From NCBI RefSeq assembly GCF_900113685.1, contig NZ_FOQG01000004.1:172479-236478 (forward strand): a stretch of 64,000 nt of DNA, in the 5' to 3' direction. The translations under genes were made by a program, and so were the position numbers. Each line of letters begins with the position of its first letter. The first letter of the stretch is position 1. The notes beneath the pieces are model-generated. The model made no database searches and was not told the DNA's origin. It worked only from the letters and a program-made list of their open reading frames with translations. This document shows positions 48,101 through 59,681 of this stretch, piece after piece. This DNA is from Nocardioides psychrotolerans. GTDB lineage: Bacteria > Actinomycetota > Actinomycetes > Propionibacteriales > Nocardioidaceae.

Positions 48101-48594
48101 AAGAGCACGGCGCGCGCGTCGCTGAGGGCGAAGGGCTGCGAGCTGACCACGTCGAGGTCCGCGACCTGGGCGGGGGTGAGGCCGAAGGCAGCGGCGTTGC
48201 GGCTCAGCCACGTGCGCGCGGCGGCCACCGGGTCGGCCGAGGTGGCCGCCGCCAGCGCGCCGTCGGAGGGCAGTAGGGAGGACGGCGTGCCGAAGCGGTT
48301 CCACCGGACGTCGAGGACGCCCAGGCGGGCGACCGCGTCGCGCTGGGCCACCGACGGCAACGCGGTGCCGCGTGCGTCGACGTCCGCGAGCCCGTGGACC
48401 GGGTCTCCGAGGGTGCGGACCTCGCGCAGGTCGATCTCGTCGGCCGCGGTGGCGGCGTTCGCGACGGACGGTGCGGTGGAGGATGGAGCGTCGGCGACGG
48501 CCGGCAGCTGGAGGAGCCCGGGGACCAGGGTGACGGTCAGGAGGGCTGCGGCGGTCAGCGTGTGCCGGCGCCGCCGAGAGGGCAGTGAGGTCAT
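45142..48594 (-). CDS. Secreted M36 (fungalysin) metallopeptidase
   Basis: 1150-residue exported zinc peptidase. Signal peptide (about 1-36, RRRRHTLTAAALLTVTLVPG), an FTP-type propeptide (about 60-310), then a PPC-like beta domain (FVPFTGSITATECGPKHAFEL, about 315-425) inserted before the catalytic domain. The active site is H654-E-Y-T-H658 with the third ligand in GAMGESWSDL. The C-terminal about 230 residues hold an F5/8-type discoidin-like carbohydrate-binding domain (FLIDGTEKTNWGG, FVAVDLAGGVHTVRRVQVSAY). It sits between the two glucan gene groups without an evident link. Confidence 0.93.
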   Translation of the reverse strand: MTSLPSRRRRHTLTAAALLTVTLVPGLLQLPAVADAPSSTAPSVANAATAADEIDLREVRTLGDPVHGLADVDARGTALPSVAQRDAVARLGVLDVRWNRFGTPSSLLPSDGALAAATSADPVAAARTWLSRNAAAFGLTPAQVADLDVVSSQPFALSDARAVLFRQRFGNLTPALASMVTVGVANGQIAYASSSISKTTGTPAAPTLTPLEGWLEAAADVDRAIPGADLDLIAKTVSDGWTRLQVPGFQQEQLVRLRALAMADGSVRPVFESNVVDAAAAPAVAYTLMIDAVTGEVLHRENKVENSSDFVPFTGSITATECGPKHAFELTDNATKQIVAVASTVNAANDIEVKIFGPGNELLVNGDLGTSPETATYTADSIPAGTYALQVCPFSDPTVPFLPPGNYAASITTSDLATPGSDDLSPNPRWRFFPANPTLDFSSRTTPRNSVIGCWLVAAGCNLSTGPLRNIQAPGPWDVLTSTGTSSLTTVGNNANTHEAWASPLTPGGLMQAPVSATQDYTAPFTDAWNNSRCSPTQLVPGGNDIIPSVTNLFVTHNRMHDYSYYLGFNERNYNLQVDNIGRGGVDNDPEVGNAQAGALSGGQPSFLGRDNANQITLQDGVPGITNQYLFQPIAGAFYAPCTDGGLDMGIVGHEYTHAISGRMVGGPDEGLTSEQGGAMGESWSDLVAAEYQFSHGYKNGGNIWAVGVYATGNKDVAIRDYAINRNPLNYSDYGFDTTGPEVHADGEIWNGTQWEVRQALVNKWNKVERFHYSRAKLQLKCAQGNRDKGVQRPQLCPGNRRWVQLMFDSFLLQQGATSMLDARDAMLAADRMRFNGVNQKVMWDAFARRGMGKGASVPNADSDEPTPSFASPKSKNGSLTFRSTSPGKLFVGDYEARVTPVGDTLKGTKLDNVVSMTPGRYRMLFVSKTRGFTRFTLTVKAGKASYRILDRTNLAAKAAGAKVIRSTPGSRNAGFLIDGTEKTNWGGVTAATVDASKPFVAVDLAGGVHTVRRVQVSAYLNPAPASGTELPFAADPDSGSRFTALRRFAIETCLKACSKPSAVWKRVFTSKGDAFPARRPRPVAPDLNLRSFAIKATKAAAVRLVVLENQCTGFVGYAGEQDADPLNDTDCKTASDRGTIVHAAELQVF

Positions 48595-48731
48595 GACCCC
48601 TCAACGCCGAGAGCTGGGGATCGTTATGGACCTGGACGACGCCGGTGTGCCGCGAAACAGGCGTTCTCCGTCGATGGATCGATTCACGAGATCTTTGGAT
48701 CGTTCCAGAAATTGCCGGTAGCGTCCTCCGG

Positions 48732-51311
48732 GTGCGCGCAATCCGACGATTCACCGTCCGTCCCGTCCTTCCGGCCGCCTTGGCGTCGCTGAGCGACCTG
48801 GCGGGCAACCTCCGCTGGTCCTGGCACCCCGAGACCCAAGACGTCTTCGAGGAGATCGACCCCCGGCTGTGGGAGTCGACCGGGCACGACCCGGTCAAGC
48901 TGCTCGGTGCTGTCGGGCCGGTCCGCCTGGAGCAGCTGGCCACCGACGCAGGCTTCCTCGAGCGGCTGCGGGTCGCCTCCGCGGACCTCCAGGCCTACCT
49001 GACCGGTGAGCGCTGGTACCAGCGCCGCGGTGCAGCGGCGGGTCCTGCCGCGATCGGCTACTTCTCGCCCGAGTTCGGCATCACCGCCGTGCTCCCGCAG
49101 TACTCCGGCGGGCTCGGGATCCTGGCCGGCGACCACCTGAAGGCGGCCAGCGACCTCGGTGTCCCGATCGTCGGGGTCGGGCTGCTCTACCGGCACGGCT
49201 ACTTCCAGCAGTCGCTTTCGCGTGATGGCTGGCAGCAGGAGACCTACCCGGTCCTCGATCCCGACGAGCTGCCCATCTCGCTGCTGCGCGAGCACGACGG
49301 CTCCCGGGCGATGATCTCCATCGCGATGCCCGGTGGCCCCGACCTGATGGCCCGCATCTGGGTGGCCAGCGTCGGCCGTGTCCCGCTGCTGATGCTCGAC
49401 ACCGACGTCGAGGGCAACCCCGACCACTACGTCGACGTCACCGACCGGCTCTACGGCGGCACCAGCGAGCACCGCCTGCGCCAGGAGATGCTCCTCGGTG
49501 TCGGCGGCGTGCGTGCCCTGCGCGCCTACTCGCGCATCACCGGCGCCCCGGCGCCCGAGGTGTTCCACACCAACGAGGGTCACGCCGGCTTCCTCGGCAT
49601 CGAGCGCATCCGTGAGCTCACCGCCGACGCCGACGGGCCGGGGCTCGACTTCGCCACCGCACTCGAGGTGAGCCGCGCCTCCACCGTCTTCACCACTCAC
49701 ACCCCCGTCCCGGCCGGCATCGACCGGTTCTCCCGCACGCTCGTCGAGCAGTACTTCGGCGAGAGCGGAGCGACTCCGGGGGTCCCGATCGACCGCGTCC
49801 TGGCACTCGGCACCGAGGACTTCGAGGGCGGCGACGCCTCCGTGTTCAACATGGCGGTCATGGGCTTCCGGCTGGCCCAGCGGGCCAACGGTGTCTCGAT
49901 CCTGCACGGCGAGGTCAGCCGCGGCATGTTCAACGGGCTGTGGCCGGCCTTCGATGAGTCCGAGGTGCCGATCGGCTCCATCACCAACGGCGTGCACGCG
50001 CCGACCTGGGTGGCACGCGAGGTCATCGCGCTCGCCGAGTCCCAGGGCGCCGACGCCGAATCCGACGACACCGAGGGCTTCTGGAACGCCGTCGACAAGG
50101 TGCCGAGCGCCCAGGTGTGGGCGGTCAAGCGCGAGCTGCGCCAGCGCCTGGTCAATGACGCGCGCAAGCGGCTCGCCGACTCGTGGGAGAAGCGGGGGGC
50201 CGCGAAGGCCGAGCTGGCCTGGATCGACGGTGCGCTCGACCCCGACGTCCTGACGATCGGCTTCGCACGCCGCGTGCCGTCGTACAAGCGGCTGACGCTG
50301 ATGCTGCGCGACCCTGCCCGCCTCAAGCGGCTCCTGCTCGACCCCGAGCGTCCCATCCAGCTGGTCATCGCCGGCAAGTCGCACCCCGCCGACGACGGTG
50401 GCAAGAAGCTGATCCAGGAGATGGTGCTCTTCGCCGACGACCCCGAGGTCCGCCACCGCATCGTCTTCCTGCCCAACTACGACATCGCGATGGCGCAGCC
50501 GCTCTACCCCGGGTGCGACGTGTGGCTCAACAACCCGCTGCGCCCCTATGAGGCCTGCGGCACCTCCGGCATGAAGGCCGCGCTCAACGGCGGGCTCAAC
50601 CTGTCGATCCTCGACGGCTGGTGGGACGAGTGGTACGACGGCGAGAACGGCTGGGCGATCCCGTCCGCCGACGGGCTCGACGACCCCGACCGCCGCGACG
50701 ACCTCGAGGCGACCGCGCTCTACGAGCTGCTCGAGCACGAGGTCGCACCGCGCTTCTACGACGTCGATGCCGAGGGCGTGCCGACCCGCTGGGTCGAGAT
50801 GCTGCGGCACACGCTGAAGTCGCTCGGCCCCAAGGTGCTCGCGACCCGGATGGTGCGCGACTACACGCAGAAGCTCTACACGCCGGCCGCGACCAACGCC
50901 CGTCGCCTCAACTCCGACTACGAGGGTGCGCGCCGCCTCGCTGCCTGGAAGGACAAGGTGCGCTCGGCCTGGCCCGAGGTCCGCGTCGAGCACGTCGAGA
51001 GCAGCGGGGTCGGGGACGCGCCGGAGGTGGGTGCGGTGATGAGCGTGCGCAGCTTCGTCGCGCTCGGAGCGCTGAGCTCCACGGACGTCGACGTCCAGCT
51101 CGTGCACGGCAAGATCAACGCCGAGGACGAGCTGACCGACACCCTGATCGAGACGCTCACTCTCGCCGAGACCTACGACGGCGGCCGGCACCGCTTCGAC
51201 GGCGAGGTCACCCTCGACCACTCCGGCGCGTTCGGCTACACCGTGCGCATCGTCCCCCGCAACGAGCTGCTCACCTCGAGCGCCGAGCTGGGTGTCGTGG
51301 CGATGGCGTGA
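48732..51311 (+). CDS. glgP: Alpha-glucan (maltodextrin/glycogen) phosphorylase
   Basis: 859-residue GT35 phosphorylase releasing glucose 1-phosphate from alpha-1,4-glucan. The GTG at 48732 yields RAIRRFTVRPVLPAAL, the N terminus usual in actinobacterial AglP/GlgP. Family segments include LAGNLRWSWHPETQ, YFSPEFGITAVLPQYSGGLG, HTNEGHAGFLGIER and the PLP-lysine site CGTSGMKAALNGG. Divergent from the metallopeptidase gene. It degrades the product of the GlgE/GlgB operon. Confidence 0.95.
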   Translation: MRAIRRFTVRPVLPAALASLSDLAGNLRWSWHPETQDVFEEIDPRLWESTGHDPVKLLGAVGPVRLEQLATDAGFLERLRVASADLQAYLTGERWYQRRGAAAGPAAIGYFSPEFGITAVLPQYSGGLGILAGDHLKAASDLGVPIVGVGLLYRHGYFQQSLSRDGWQQETYPVLDPDELPISLLREHDGSRAMISIAMPGGPDLMARIWVASVGRVPLLMLDTDVEGNPDHYVDVTDRLYGGTSEHRLRQEMLLGVGGVRALRAYSRITGAPAPEVFHTNEGHAGFLGIERIRELTADADGPGLDFATALEVSRASTVFTTHTPVPAGIDRFSRTLVEQYFGESGATPGVPIDRVLALGTEDFEGGDASVFNMAVMGFRLAQRANGVSILHGEVSRGMFNGLWPAFDESEVPIGSITNGVHAPTWVAREVIALAESQGADAESDDTEGFWNAVDKVPSAQVWAVKRELRQRLVNDARKRLADSWEKRGAAKAELAWIDGALDPDVLTIGFARRVPSYKRLTLMLRDPARLKRLLLDPERPIQLVIAGKSHPADDGGKKLIQEMVLFADDPEVRHRIVFLPNYDIAMAQPLYPGCDVWLNNPLRPYEACGTSGMKAALNGGLNLSILDGWWDEWYDGENGWAIPSADGLDDPDRRDDLEATALYELLEHEVAPRFYDVDAEGVPTRWVEMLRHTLKSLGPKVLATRMVRDYTQKLYTPAATNARRLNSDYEGARRLAAWKDKVRSAWPEVRVEHVESSGVGDAPEVGAVMSVRSFVALGALSSTDVDVQLVHGKINAEDELTDTLIETLTLAETYDGGRHRFDGEVTLDHSGAFGYTVRIVPRNELLTSSAELGVVAMA

Positions 51312-51318
51312 CGCACCC

Positions 51319-53493
<2,175 letters not shown>

Positions 53494-53586
53494 CCGACGT
53501 GCCGGGTGCCGGGTGTCCCGCAGGTGGTGGCAGGCTCACTCTCCCGGCCGACCCCGAAGCGGCCCCACCGATCAAGGAGACCCCAG

Positions 53587-54366
53587 ATGGCAGAGTTCGT
53601 GACCCTCGAGGTGACCGAGGGCGTGGGCACGATCCGTCTCGACCGCCCGAAGATGAACGCGATCAGCGTCCAGGTGCAGGCCGAGCTCCGAGCCGCGGCC
53701 GCCGAGGCCAGCGAGCGCGACGACGTCAAGGCCGTGGTCATCTACGGCGGCGAGCGGGTCTTCGCCGCCGGCAACGATGTCAAGGAGATGGCCGCGCTGA
53801 GCTATGCCGACATGGTGACCGTCTCGGGCTCGGTCCAGTCGGCGGTCAGCGCCGTCGCGGCGATCCCGAAGCCGGTCGTCGCCGCGATCACCGGCTATGC
53901 CCTCGGCGGTGGCTGCGAGCTGGCCCTCGCTGCCGACATCCGCATCGCCGCCGACAACGCGACCCTCGGCCAGCCCGAGGTGCTGCTCGGGATCATCCCC
54001 GGCGCCGGCGGCACCCAGCGGCTGAGCCGCCTCGTGGGGCCCAGCAAGGCCAAGGACATCATCTTCACCGGTCGCTTCGTGAAGGCCGACGAGGCCCTCG
54101 CGATCGGTCTCGTCGACAAGCTCGTGCCCGCGGAGTCGGTCTACGACGAGGCCGTTGCGTGGGCCCGGCAGTTCAGCGACGCGGCCTCGCTCGCCGTACG
54201 CGCCGCCAAGGAGAGCATCGACCGAGGGCTCGAGGTCGACCTCGCGAGCGGGCTCGAGATCGAGCGACTCCAGTTCGCCGCGCTCTTCGCGACCGACGAC
54301 CAGACCAACGGTATGCAATCCTTCGTCGAGAATGGTCCGGGCAAGGCTCAGTTCGAAGGACGGTGA
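53587..54366 (+). CDS. Enoyl-CoA hydratase (crotonase)
   Basis: 259-residue crotonase-fold enzyme hydrating enoyl-CoA. The oxyanion-hole segments are VFAAGNDVKEMA and GYALGGGCELALAADIRIA. The two catalytic Glu residues are E111 and E131 (GQPEVLLGIIPGAGG), 20 apart as in mitochondrial hydratase, so true hydratase activity is expected. AAGGAGA lies at 53574-53580. Its stop overlaps the following membrane-protein gene (GTGA). It could supply crotonyl-CoA to Ccr, or act in beta-oxidation together with EtfAB. Confidence 0.93.
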   Translation: MAEFVTLEVTEGVGTIRLDRPKMNAISVQVQAELRAAAAEASERDDVKAVVIYGGERVFAAGNDVKEMAALSYADMVTVSGSVQSAVSAVAAIPKPVVAAITGYALGGGCELALAADIRIAADNATLGQPEVLLGIIPGAGGTQRLSRLVGPSKAKDIIFTGRFVKADEALAIGLVDKLVPAESVYDEAVAWARQFSDAASLAVRAAKESIDRGLEVDLASGLEIERLQFAALFATDDQTNGMQSFVENGPGKAQFEGR

Positions 54367-54689
54367 CCCAGGTGGCAGATCGCAAGCCCAGTGCGCGGGT
54401 GCGCGCGATCGTGGCACGAGTCGTGTGGGCGGTCTTCGTCGTGTGCGCCTCGGCGCTCGCCGTCGCGGCCCTCCTCATCGCCTTGGACGCCGAGCCGACG
54501 AACCCGTTCGTCGAGTTCGTGCTGGACGTCGCAGACGGGGTCGACCTGGGCATCTTCAGCCTGGAGAACCCGATCAAGGAGTTCGGCGGCAAGAACGGCG
54601 AGACCACCACGGCCCTCTTCAACTACGGGATCGGCGCGGTGGCCTACCTCGTCGTGGGACGCGTGCTGGAGCGCGTGATCCGCCCCTGA
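54363..54689 (+). CDS. Small membrane protein, unknown
   Basis: 108 residues with two hydrophobic helices (about 16-42 and 87-104) flanking an acidic loop (LDVADGVDLGIFSLENPI). The GTG start at 54363 overlaps the hydratase stop by 4 bases; GTG 54372 is an alternative. No family recognised. Co-translation with the hydratase is likely, but a functional link is not shown. Confidence 0.75.
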   Translation: MTQVADRKPSARVRAIVARVVWAVFVVCASALAVAALLIALDAEPTNPFVEFVLDVADGVDLGIFSLENPIKEFGGKNGETTTALFNYGIGAVAYLVVGRVLERVIRP

Positions 54690-54859
54690 CCAGGGGCGGG
54701 GCACACTGGTGGTGACCCACTGCACCGTGTGAGTTAGTCCACCGCGGACTTGTGTTCCGCGGCTCCTGACTCGGCGGTAACCTTCCAGGACCATCAGTTC
54801 TCAGGTCACGTCCGTGACCTTCACGAGCACTCAGGAGGGGCCGTCCAGGCCACACCACC

Positions 54860-55666
54860 ATGAACATTGTCGTCTGTGTGAAGCACGTGCCCGACGCGAC
54901 CGCCGACCGGCGTTTCGAGTCGGACAACACCGTAGACCGCGTCGGCGTCGACGGTCTTCTCTCCGAACTCGACGAGTACGCCGTCGAGCAGGCGCTCCAG
55001 ATCAAGGAGAAGTCGGAGAACCCCGCCGACGTCACGATCACCGCGCTCTGCGTCGGCCCCGAGAAGGCCCTGGACGCGGTCCGCAAGGCACTCCAGATGG
55101 GTGCCGACGAGGGCATCCACGTCTCCGACGAGGCGATCGCCGGCTCCGACTACGCCGCGACCTCCCTGGTGCTGGCCAAGGCCGTCGAGAAGATCGTGGC
55201 CGACAAGGGCCAGGCCGATCTGGTGATGTGTGGCATGGCGTCGACCGACGCCTCGGGCAGCGTCGTCCCGGCCATGCTGGCCGAGCGACTCAACCTGCCG
55301 CAGGTCACGTTCGCCTCGGTCGTCGAGACCCAGGGCGACCAGGTCCGCATCAAGCGCGACGGCGACACCGCCACCGAGGTCATCGGCGGCACGATGCCGC
55401 TGGTCCTCTCGGTCACCGACCAGACGGGCGAGGCCCGCTACCCCTCCTTCAAGGGCATCATGGCCGCGAAGAAGAAGCCCCTCCAGACCTGGTCGCTCAG
55501 CGACATCGGTGTCGATGCCGGCGAGGTCGGCCTGTCGGTCGCCTGGTCCGAGGTCGTCGACACCACCGCTCGCCCGCCGCGCACGGCCGGCGAGATCGTC
55601 AAGGACGAGGACGGTTCGGGCGCTGGCGCGCTCACCGACTTCCTCGCGTCCAAGAAGTTCATCTGA
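54860..55666 (+). CDS. etfB: Electron transfer flavoprotein, beta subunit
   Basis: 268-residue EtfB, which with EtfA carries electrons from acyl-CoA dehydrogenases to the quinone pool. The start NIVVCVKHVPDATADRRF, LLSELDEYAVEQAL, AMP-binding DLVMCGMASTDASGSVVPAMLAE and the acyl-CoA-dehydrogenase recognition loop (near YPSFKGIMAAKKKPL) are typical. etfA follows after 12 bases. Confidence 0.96.
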   Translation: MNIVVCVKHVPDATADRRFESDNTVDRVGVDGLLSELDEYAVEQALQIKEKSENPADVTITALCVGPEKALDAVRKALQMGADEGIHVSDEAIAGSDYAATSLVLAKAVEKIVADKGQADLVMCGMASTDASGSVVPAMLAERLNLPQVTFASVVETQGDQVRIKRDGDTATEVIGGTMPLVLSVTDQTGEARYPSFKGIMAAKKKPLQTWSLSDIGVDAGEVGLSVAWSEVVDTTARPPRTAGEIVKDEDGSGAGALTDFLASKKFI

Positions 55667-55678
55667 GGAGCATCGCTG

Positions 55679-56641
55679 ATGTCTGAAGTTCTGGTTCTCA
55701 TCGACCACGTCGACGGCGCGGTCCGCAAGCCCACCTACGAGCTCCTCGCGATCGCCAAGCGTCTCGGCGAGCCCTCCGCGGTCTTCATCGGTGGCGCCGA
55801 CCAGGCCGCGGGTGCGGTCGAGGCCGTCACCAAGTACGGCGCCGCGAAGGTCTACACCGTCGAGGACACCGAGATCAAGGGCTACCTCGTGGCCCCCAAG
55901 GCCGAGGTGCTCCAGCAGCTCGCCGAGAAGGTCTCGCCCGCCGCGATCCTGATCACCTCCTCCGCCGAGGGCAAGGAGATCGCCGGTCGCCTGGCGATCA
56001 AGCTCGGCTCCGGCATCATCACCGACGCCGTCGACGTGCAGGCCGACGGCGACACGGTCGTCACGACGCAGTCCGTGTTCGCCGGCAACTTCACCGTGCA
56101 GGCGAAGGTCACCCGGGGCACGCCGATCATCACGGTCAAGCCCAACGCCGCGGCCCCCGAGGAGGAGGCCGGCGCCGGAGCGGCCGAGGAATTCGCAGCG
56201 ACGATCTCCGATGCTGCCAAGACCGCCCAGATCGTGGCTTCGCAGCCGCGCAAGGCGACCGGACGCCCCGAGCTCACCGAGGCCGCGATCGTGGTCTCCG
56301 GCGGTCGTGGCACCGGTGGCAACTTCGAGCCCATCGAGGGTCTCGCCGACGCCCTCGGCGCGGCGGTCGGTGCGTCGCGTGCCGCGGTCGACTCCGGCTG
56401 GATGCCCCACACCTTCCAGGTGGGACAGACCGGCAAGACCGTCTCGCCGCAGCTCTACGTCGCCAACGGCATCTCCGGTGCCATCCAGCACCGCGCGGGC
56501 ATGCAGACCTCGAAGACGATCATCGCCGTCAACAAAGACGACGAGGCTCCGATCTTCGAGCTGGTCGACTTCGGCGTCGTGGGGGACCTGCACGCGGTCC
56601 TGCCCGCGGCCACCGAGGCGATCAACCAGCGCAAGGGCTGA
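55679..56641 (+). CDS. etfA: Electron transfer flavoprotein, alpha subunit
   Basis: 320-residue EtfA with an N-terminal domain ([25 protein letters not shown]) and the C-terminal FAD domain ([31 protein letters not shown], then [23 protein letters not shown]). Second gene of the etfBA operon, closed by a strong hairpin. With the B12 and acyl-CoA genes it would take electrons from methylsuccinyl-CoA and other acyl-CoA dehydrogenases. Confidence 0.96.
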   Translation: MSEVLVLIDHVDGAVRKPTYELLAIAKRLGEPSAVFIGGADQAAGAVEAVTKYGAAKVYTVEDTEIKGYLVAPKAEVLQQLAEKVSPAAILITSSAEGKEIAGRLAIKLGSGIITDAVDVQADGDTVVTTQSVFAGNFTVQAKVTRGTPIITVKPNAAAPEEEAGAGAAEEFAATISDAAKTAQIVASQPRKATGRPELTEAAIVVSGGRGTGGNFEPIEGLADALGAAVGASRAAVDSGWMPHTFQVGQTGKTVSPQLYVANGISGAIQHRAGMQTSKTIIAVNKDDEAPIFELVDFGVVGDLHAVLPAATEAINQRKG

Positions 56642-56663
56642 GGCTCACCGCCCCAGCGACACC

Positions 56664-56698
56664 GAAGGACCCCCGGCACGTGGTGCCGGGGGTCCTTC
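56664..56698. terminator. Terminator after etfA
   Basis: A perfect 16-bp stem (GAAGGACCCCCGGCAC at 56664-56679 pairing with 56683-56698) with a 3-base loop starts 23 bases after the etfA stop and lies between convergent genes. The strongest hairpin in the window. Confidence 0.9.
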
Positions 56699-56741
56699 AT
56701 CGTTCTCGTTGGGATCTCCTCGTCCGGTGTCCCGAGACACC

Positions 56742-58247
56742 TCAGAACCCTCCGCGGCCGCCTTGCCGGGGCTCGACGACCAGGCCGATTTGGGGCACCT
56801 TCACGGTGCGGGCGTCGGGCAGGCCTGCGATGACGATCCTGCGCAGCGCGACGTTGTTGTCCGTCGAGGCCTCCACGAGCTTGCCGCGCGGGTTGGCCTT
56901 CACCTCGATGTAGTAGGTGCCGTTGGGCAGACCGTCCAGGTTGAACGACTGGCCGGCGCGGAACTGCGCGTAGGTGTCACCCCACCCGGAGGCGAGCACC
57001 TCGCGGATCGACAGCGAGCCGTAGTCACCGCACGCGGTGGACAGGTCGGTGTTCTCCGGGTTCCACACGGCGGAGGGGACCGTGGTGTCGACCGCGTCGG
57101 TGTTGGCCAGGCAGAAGGACTCCTTGCGCGACTTCACGATGGCGGTCTTGTCCGAATTGAGGAGCGTGTAGCTGGCGAAGTCCTTGAAGTGCCAGTGCTG
57201 ATGGGTCGGCTTCTCGTCCCAGTGGAAGCGGCCCACGCGTTGGTAACCGGTCTGGGCGCCGTCGGCGTCGAAGAAGTACTGGTAGCCCTCCATCTCGTCC
57301 TCGCCCTCCTTGCGGAAGCCGTCGACGACGAGGGGGCTGTCGCCGCCGTTCCACACGGTGGCGGAGAACTGCAGGAACGTGCCGTTGGGGGAGACCTGGA
57401 TGCCCCACGCCGGCAGTGAGCGCAGGTCGGGACGGGTCGCGGCGATCTCACCGTCGGCGGCCTGGGTGGGCTCGTGCCCTGCGGGCGCCGCGACGCCGCG
57501 CTCCGTCGTACGACGGCGCTCGTTGCTGTAGTCCTCCTTGGTCACCACGAGGGTGAAGGTGCGCGATGCCTCGGCGGCCGAGAGCCCGAACGCCTTCGTG
57601 TAGGGGGCGCCGATCGCGGCGGTGACGTCGTAGCGCCCCGGGACGAGCCGCAGCGGCTTGTAGGTGTTGAACACCGGGGTCGCCCAGCCGGCCTGGACGC
57701 CCTGCACGGAGCCGATCGCGTAGGGGTTGTAGTAGCAGGAGCGGGGGTAGTCCGACGTGGCCGGTGCGTCGGGGCTGACCCGCTCGGCGAAGCCCGACAG
57801 GCAGCCGCCCTGGACCATCGTCGTGGTGGGCCCGGTCTTGACCGGGTCGAAGCTCAGCTTGAGGAAGTGACGCAGGCCGCTGAAGGTCGACATCGACCCG
57901 GCGGGCAGGGCCACGTCCCCGGTGCCCGAGCGCCACACGGTCCGGATCTCCTGGTCGTAGCCCGTGCGGGTCGACCACAGCTCGAAGGGTTGGTCGCGCG
58001 CGACCAGGCGGAGCCCGAGGTCGGTGTAGACGCGTCCGCCGTAGGAGGGAGCCTCGATCCGGTCGGGCGACCAGAGGGTCACCGGGGCGTCGCCCGCGGT
58101 GCGCTGCGAGGCGGCCTGGGCGGTCGGAGCAGCATCGGCGGCGCCGGAGGTCAGCGCAGGGAGCGCCGGGAGGGTGAGTGCCAGCACGGCGAGGCCGGCG
58201 GTGCGCAGGGCGGTGCCAGGTGAGGAGCGAGGTGAGGTGCGAGGCAT
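56742..58247 (-). CDS. Secreted lysyl-oxidase-like protein
   Basis: 501 residues. A signal peptide (about 1-40) and a domain of about 220 residues with two Cys pairs are followed by a lysyl oxidase domain (about 285-485). The copper talon is H349-Q-H351-W-H353, as in the HQHYH motif of animal LOX. K375 (SRKESFCL) and Y426 (GDTYAQF) align with the Lys and Tyr that form the lysyl-tyrosyl quinone (K320 and Y355 in human LOX). It could oxidise amines or cross-link surface proteins outside the cell. Divergent from proA. Confidence 0.88.
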   Translation of the reverse strand: MPRTSPRSSPGTALRTAGLAVLALTLPALPALTSGAADAAPTAQAASQRTAGDAPVTLWSPDRIEAPSYGGRVYTDLGLRLVARDQPFELWSTRTGYDQEIRTVWRSGTGDVALPAGSMSTFSGLRHFLKLSFDPVKTGPTTTMVQGGCLSGFAERVSPDAPATSDYPRSCYYNPYAIGSVQGVQAGWATPVFNTYKPLRLVPGRYDVTAAIGAPYTKAFGLSAAEASRTFTLVVTKEDYSNERRRTTERGVAAPAGHEPTQAADGEIAATRPDLRSLPAWGIQVSPNGTFLQFSATVWNGGDSPLVVDGFRKEGEDEMEGYQYFFDADGAQTGYQRVGRFHWDEKPTHQHWHFKDFASYTLLNSDKTAIVKSRKESFCLANTDAVDTTVPSAVWNPENTDLSTACGDYGSLSIREVLASGWGDTYAQFRAGQSFNLDGLPNGTYYIEVKANPRGKLVEASTDNNVALRRIVIAGLPDARTVKVPQIGLVVEPRQGGRGGF

Positions 58248-58379
58248 GGGGTTCCTCCTGAGGAAGTTCGATTTCGAGAACTGTGACGCACGTCAGGCGG
58301 CTTTGGTTGCCTGCTGCGGCGATCGGGGCCGTGGGGCCGCGGGGCACCTGGGATCCGCCCCTCTCCTAGGCTCAGGGCC

Positions 58380-59651
58380 ATGACGCAGGACACGACCGGA
58401 GACGACACCACGCGCGACGTGCTCGAGGTGGCCCGCCGCGCTCGCGAGGCCAGCCACGGGCTGGCGCTGTCGACCCGGGCCGAGAAGGACCGCGCGCTCC
58501 TCGCGATGGCCTCGGCGCTGCTCGATCGCAGCGACGAGGTTCTGAGGGCCAACGCCGAGGACGTGACGCGCGCCGAGGCCGGCGGCTCGCCCGCCAACAT
58601 CGTCGACCGGCTGCGCCTGACCGACGAGCGAGTGGCGGCCATGGCCCAGGGGCTGCGCGACGTCGCAGGCCTGCCCGACCCGGTCGGCGAGGTGGTGCGG
58701 GGGAGCACGCTGGCCAACGGGCTCGAGCTGCGCCAGGTGCGGGTGCCGTTCGGCGTCGTCGGGATGATCTATGAGGCTCGACCCAACGTCACCGCGGACG
58801 CGGCCGGCATCTGCCTCAAGTCCGGCAACGCGGTGCTCCTGCGGGGCAGCTCCAGCGCCCGGTCCAGCAACGCCGTGATCGTCGCGGTGCTGCGGGACGC
58901 GGCGGCCTCCGTCGGGCTCGACGCCGACGTCGTCCAGCTCGTGCCCGGGGACTCCCACGACAGCGTCGATGCCCTCATGCGGGCCCGAGGCTATGTCGAC
59001 GTGCTGATCCCGCGCGGCGGCGCCGGGCTGATCCGCTCGGTGGTCGAAGGGTCGACGGTGCCGGTCATCGAGACCGGGATCGGCAACTGCCACGTCTACG
59101 TCGACCGTGCCGCCGACCTCGACAAGGCGCTGGCGATCGTGCTCAACGCCAAGACCCACCGCACCAGCGTCTGCAACGCTGCGGAGTCGCTGCTGGTGCA
59201 CGCCGAGGTCGCGGACGCCTTCCTGCCGCTGGTCGTCGCGGCCCTGCAGCACGCCGACGTGACGATCCACGGCGACCCCGCCTTCCAGGCCCACGAGGGC
59301 GTGCTGGCCGCCACGGACGAGGACTTCGGGACCGAGTACCTGTCCCTCGACATCAGCGCTGCCGTCGTACCGGACCTTGACGCAGCGCTGGCCCACATCC
59401 GGCGCTTCTCGAGCCAGCACAGTGACGCGATCGTGACCGAGGACCAGACCGCGGCCCGCCGGTTCGTGGCAGGCGTGGACTCCGCAGCAGTGCTCGTGAA
59501 CGCCTCGACGCGGTTCACCGACGGTGCCGAGTTCGGCTTCGGTGCCGAGATCGGCATCAGCACGCAGAAGCTGCACGCGCGCGGTCCGATGGGCCTGCCG
59601 GAGATGACCTCGACGAAGTACGTCGTGACCGGGAGCGGTCACGTGCGCTGA
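58380..59651 (+). CDS. proA: Gamma-glutamyl phosphate reductase
   Basis: 423-residue NADPH-dependent enzyme of proline synthesis, making glutamate 5-semialdehyde. It has the aldehyde-dehydrogenase fold with the catalytic C265 ([12 protein letters not shown]), [18 protein letters not shown] and [21 protein letters not shown]. In many actinobacteria proA precedes nadD; here three genes intervene (plus one small gene). Confidence 0.97.
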   Translation: MTQDTTGDDTTRDVLEVARRAREASHGLALSTRAEKDRALLAMASALLDRSDEVLRANAEDVTRAEAGGSPANIVDRLRLTDERVAAMAQGLRDVAGLPDPVGEVVRGSTLANGLELRQVRVPFGVVGMIYEARPNVTADAAGICLKSGNAVLLRGSSSARSSNAVIVAVLRDAAASVGLDADVVQLVPGDSHDSVDALMRARGYVDVLIPRGGAGLIRSVVEGSTVPVIETGIGNCHVYVDRAADLDKALAIVLNAKTHRTSVCNAAESLLVHAEVADAFLPLVVAALQHADVTIHGDPAFQAHEGVLAATDEDFGTEYLSLDISAAVVPDLDAALAHIRRFSSQHSDAIVTEDQTAARRFVAGVDSAAVLVNASTRFTDGAEFGFGAEIGISTQKLHARGPMGLPEMTSTKYVVTGSGHVR

Positions 59652-59681
59652 CCTGGGGCCCCGCCGCGATAGCGTTCGGCC

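Noticed and set aside
48684..51221. 845-codon open frame on the minus strand over glgP
   Set aside because: Antisense shadow: composition is Arg/Gly/Leu/Val-rich and low-complexity, no family motif, and glgP on the other strand is complete with its PLP site.
54742..54762. CCGCGG inverted repeat upstream of etfB
   Set aside because: Six-base GC-rich arms are expected by chance in this composition; no clear regulatory context.
54821..56593. 590-codon minus-strand frame over etfBA
   Set aside because: Antisense shadow of two clearly recognised flavoprotein genes.
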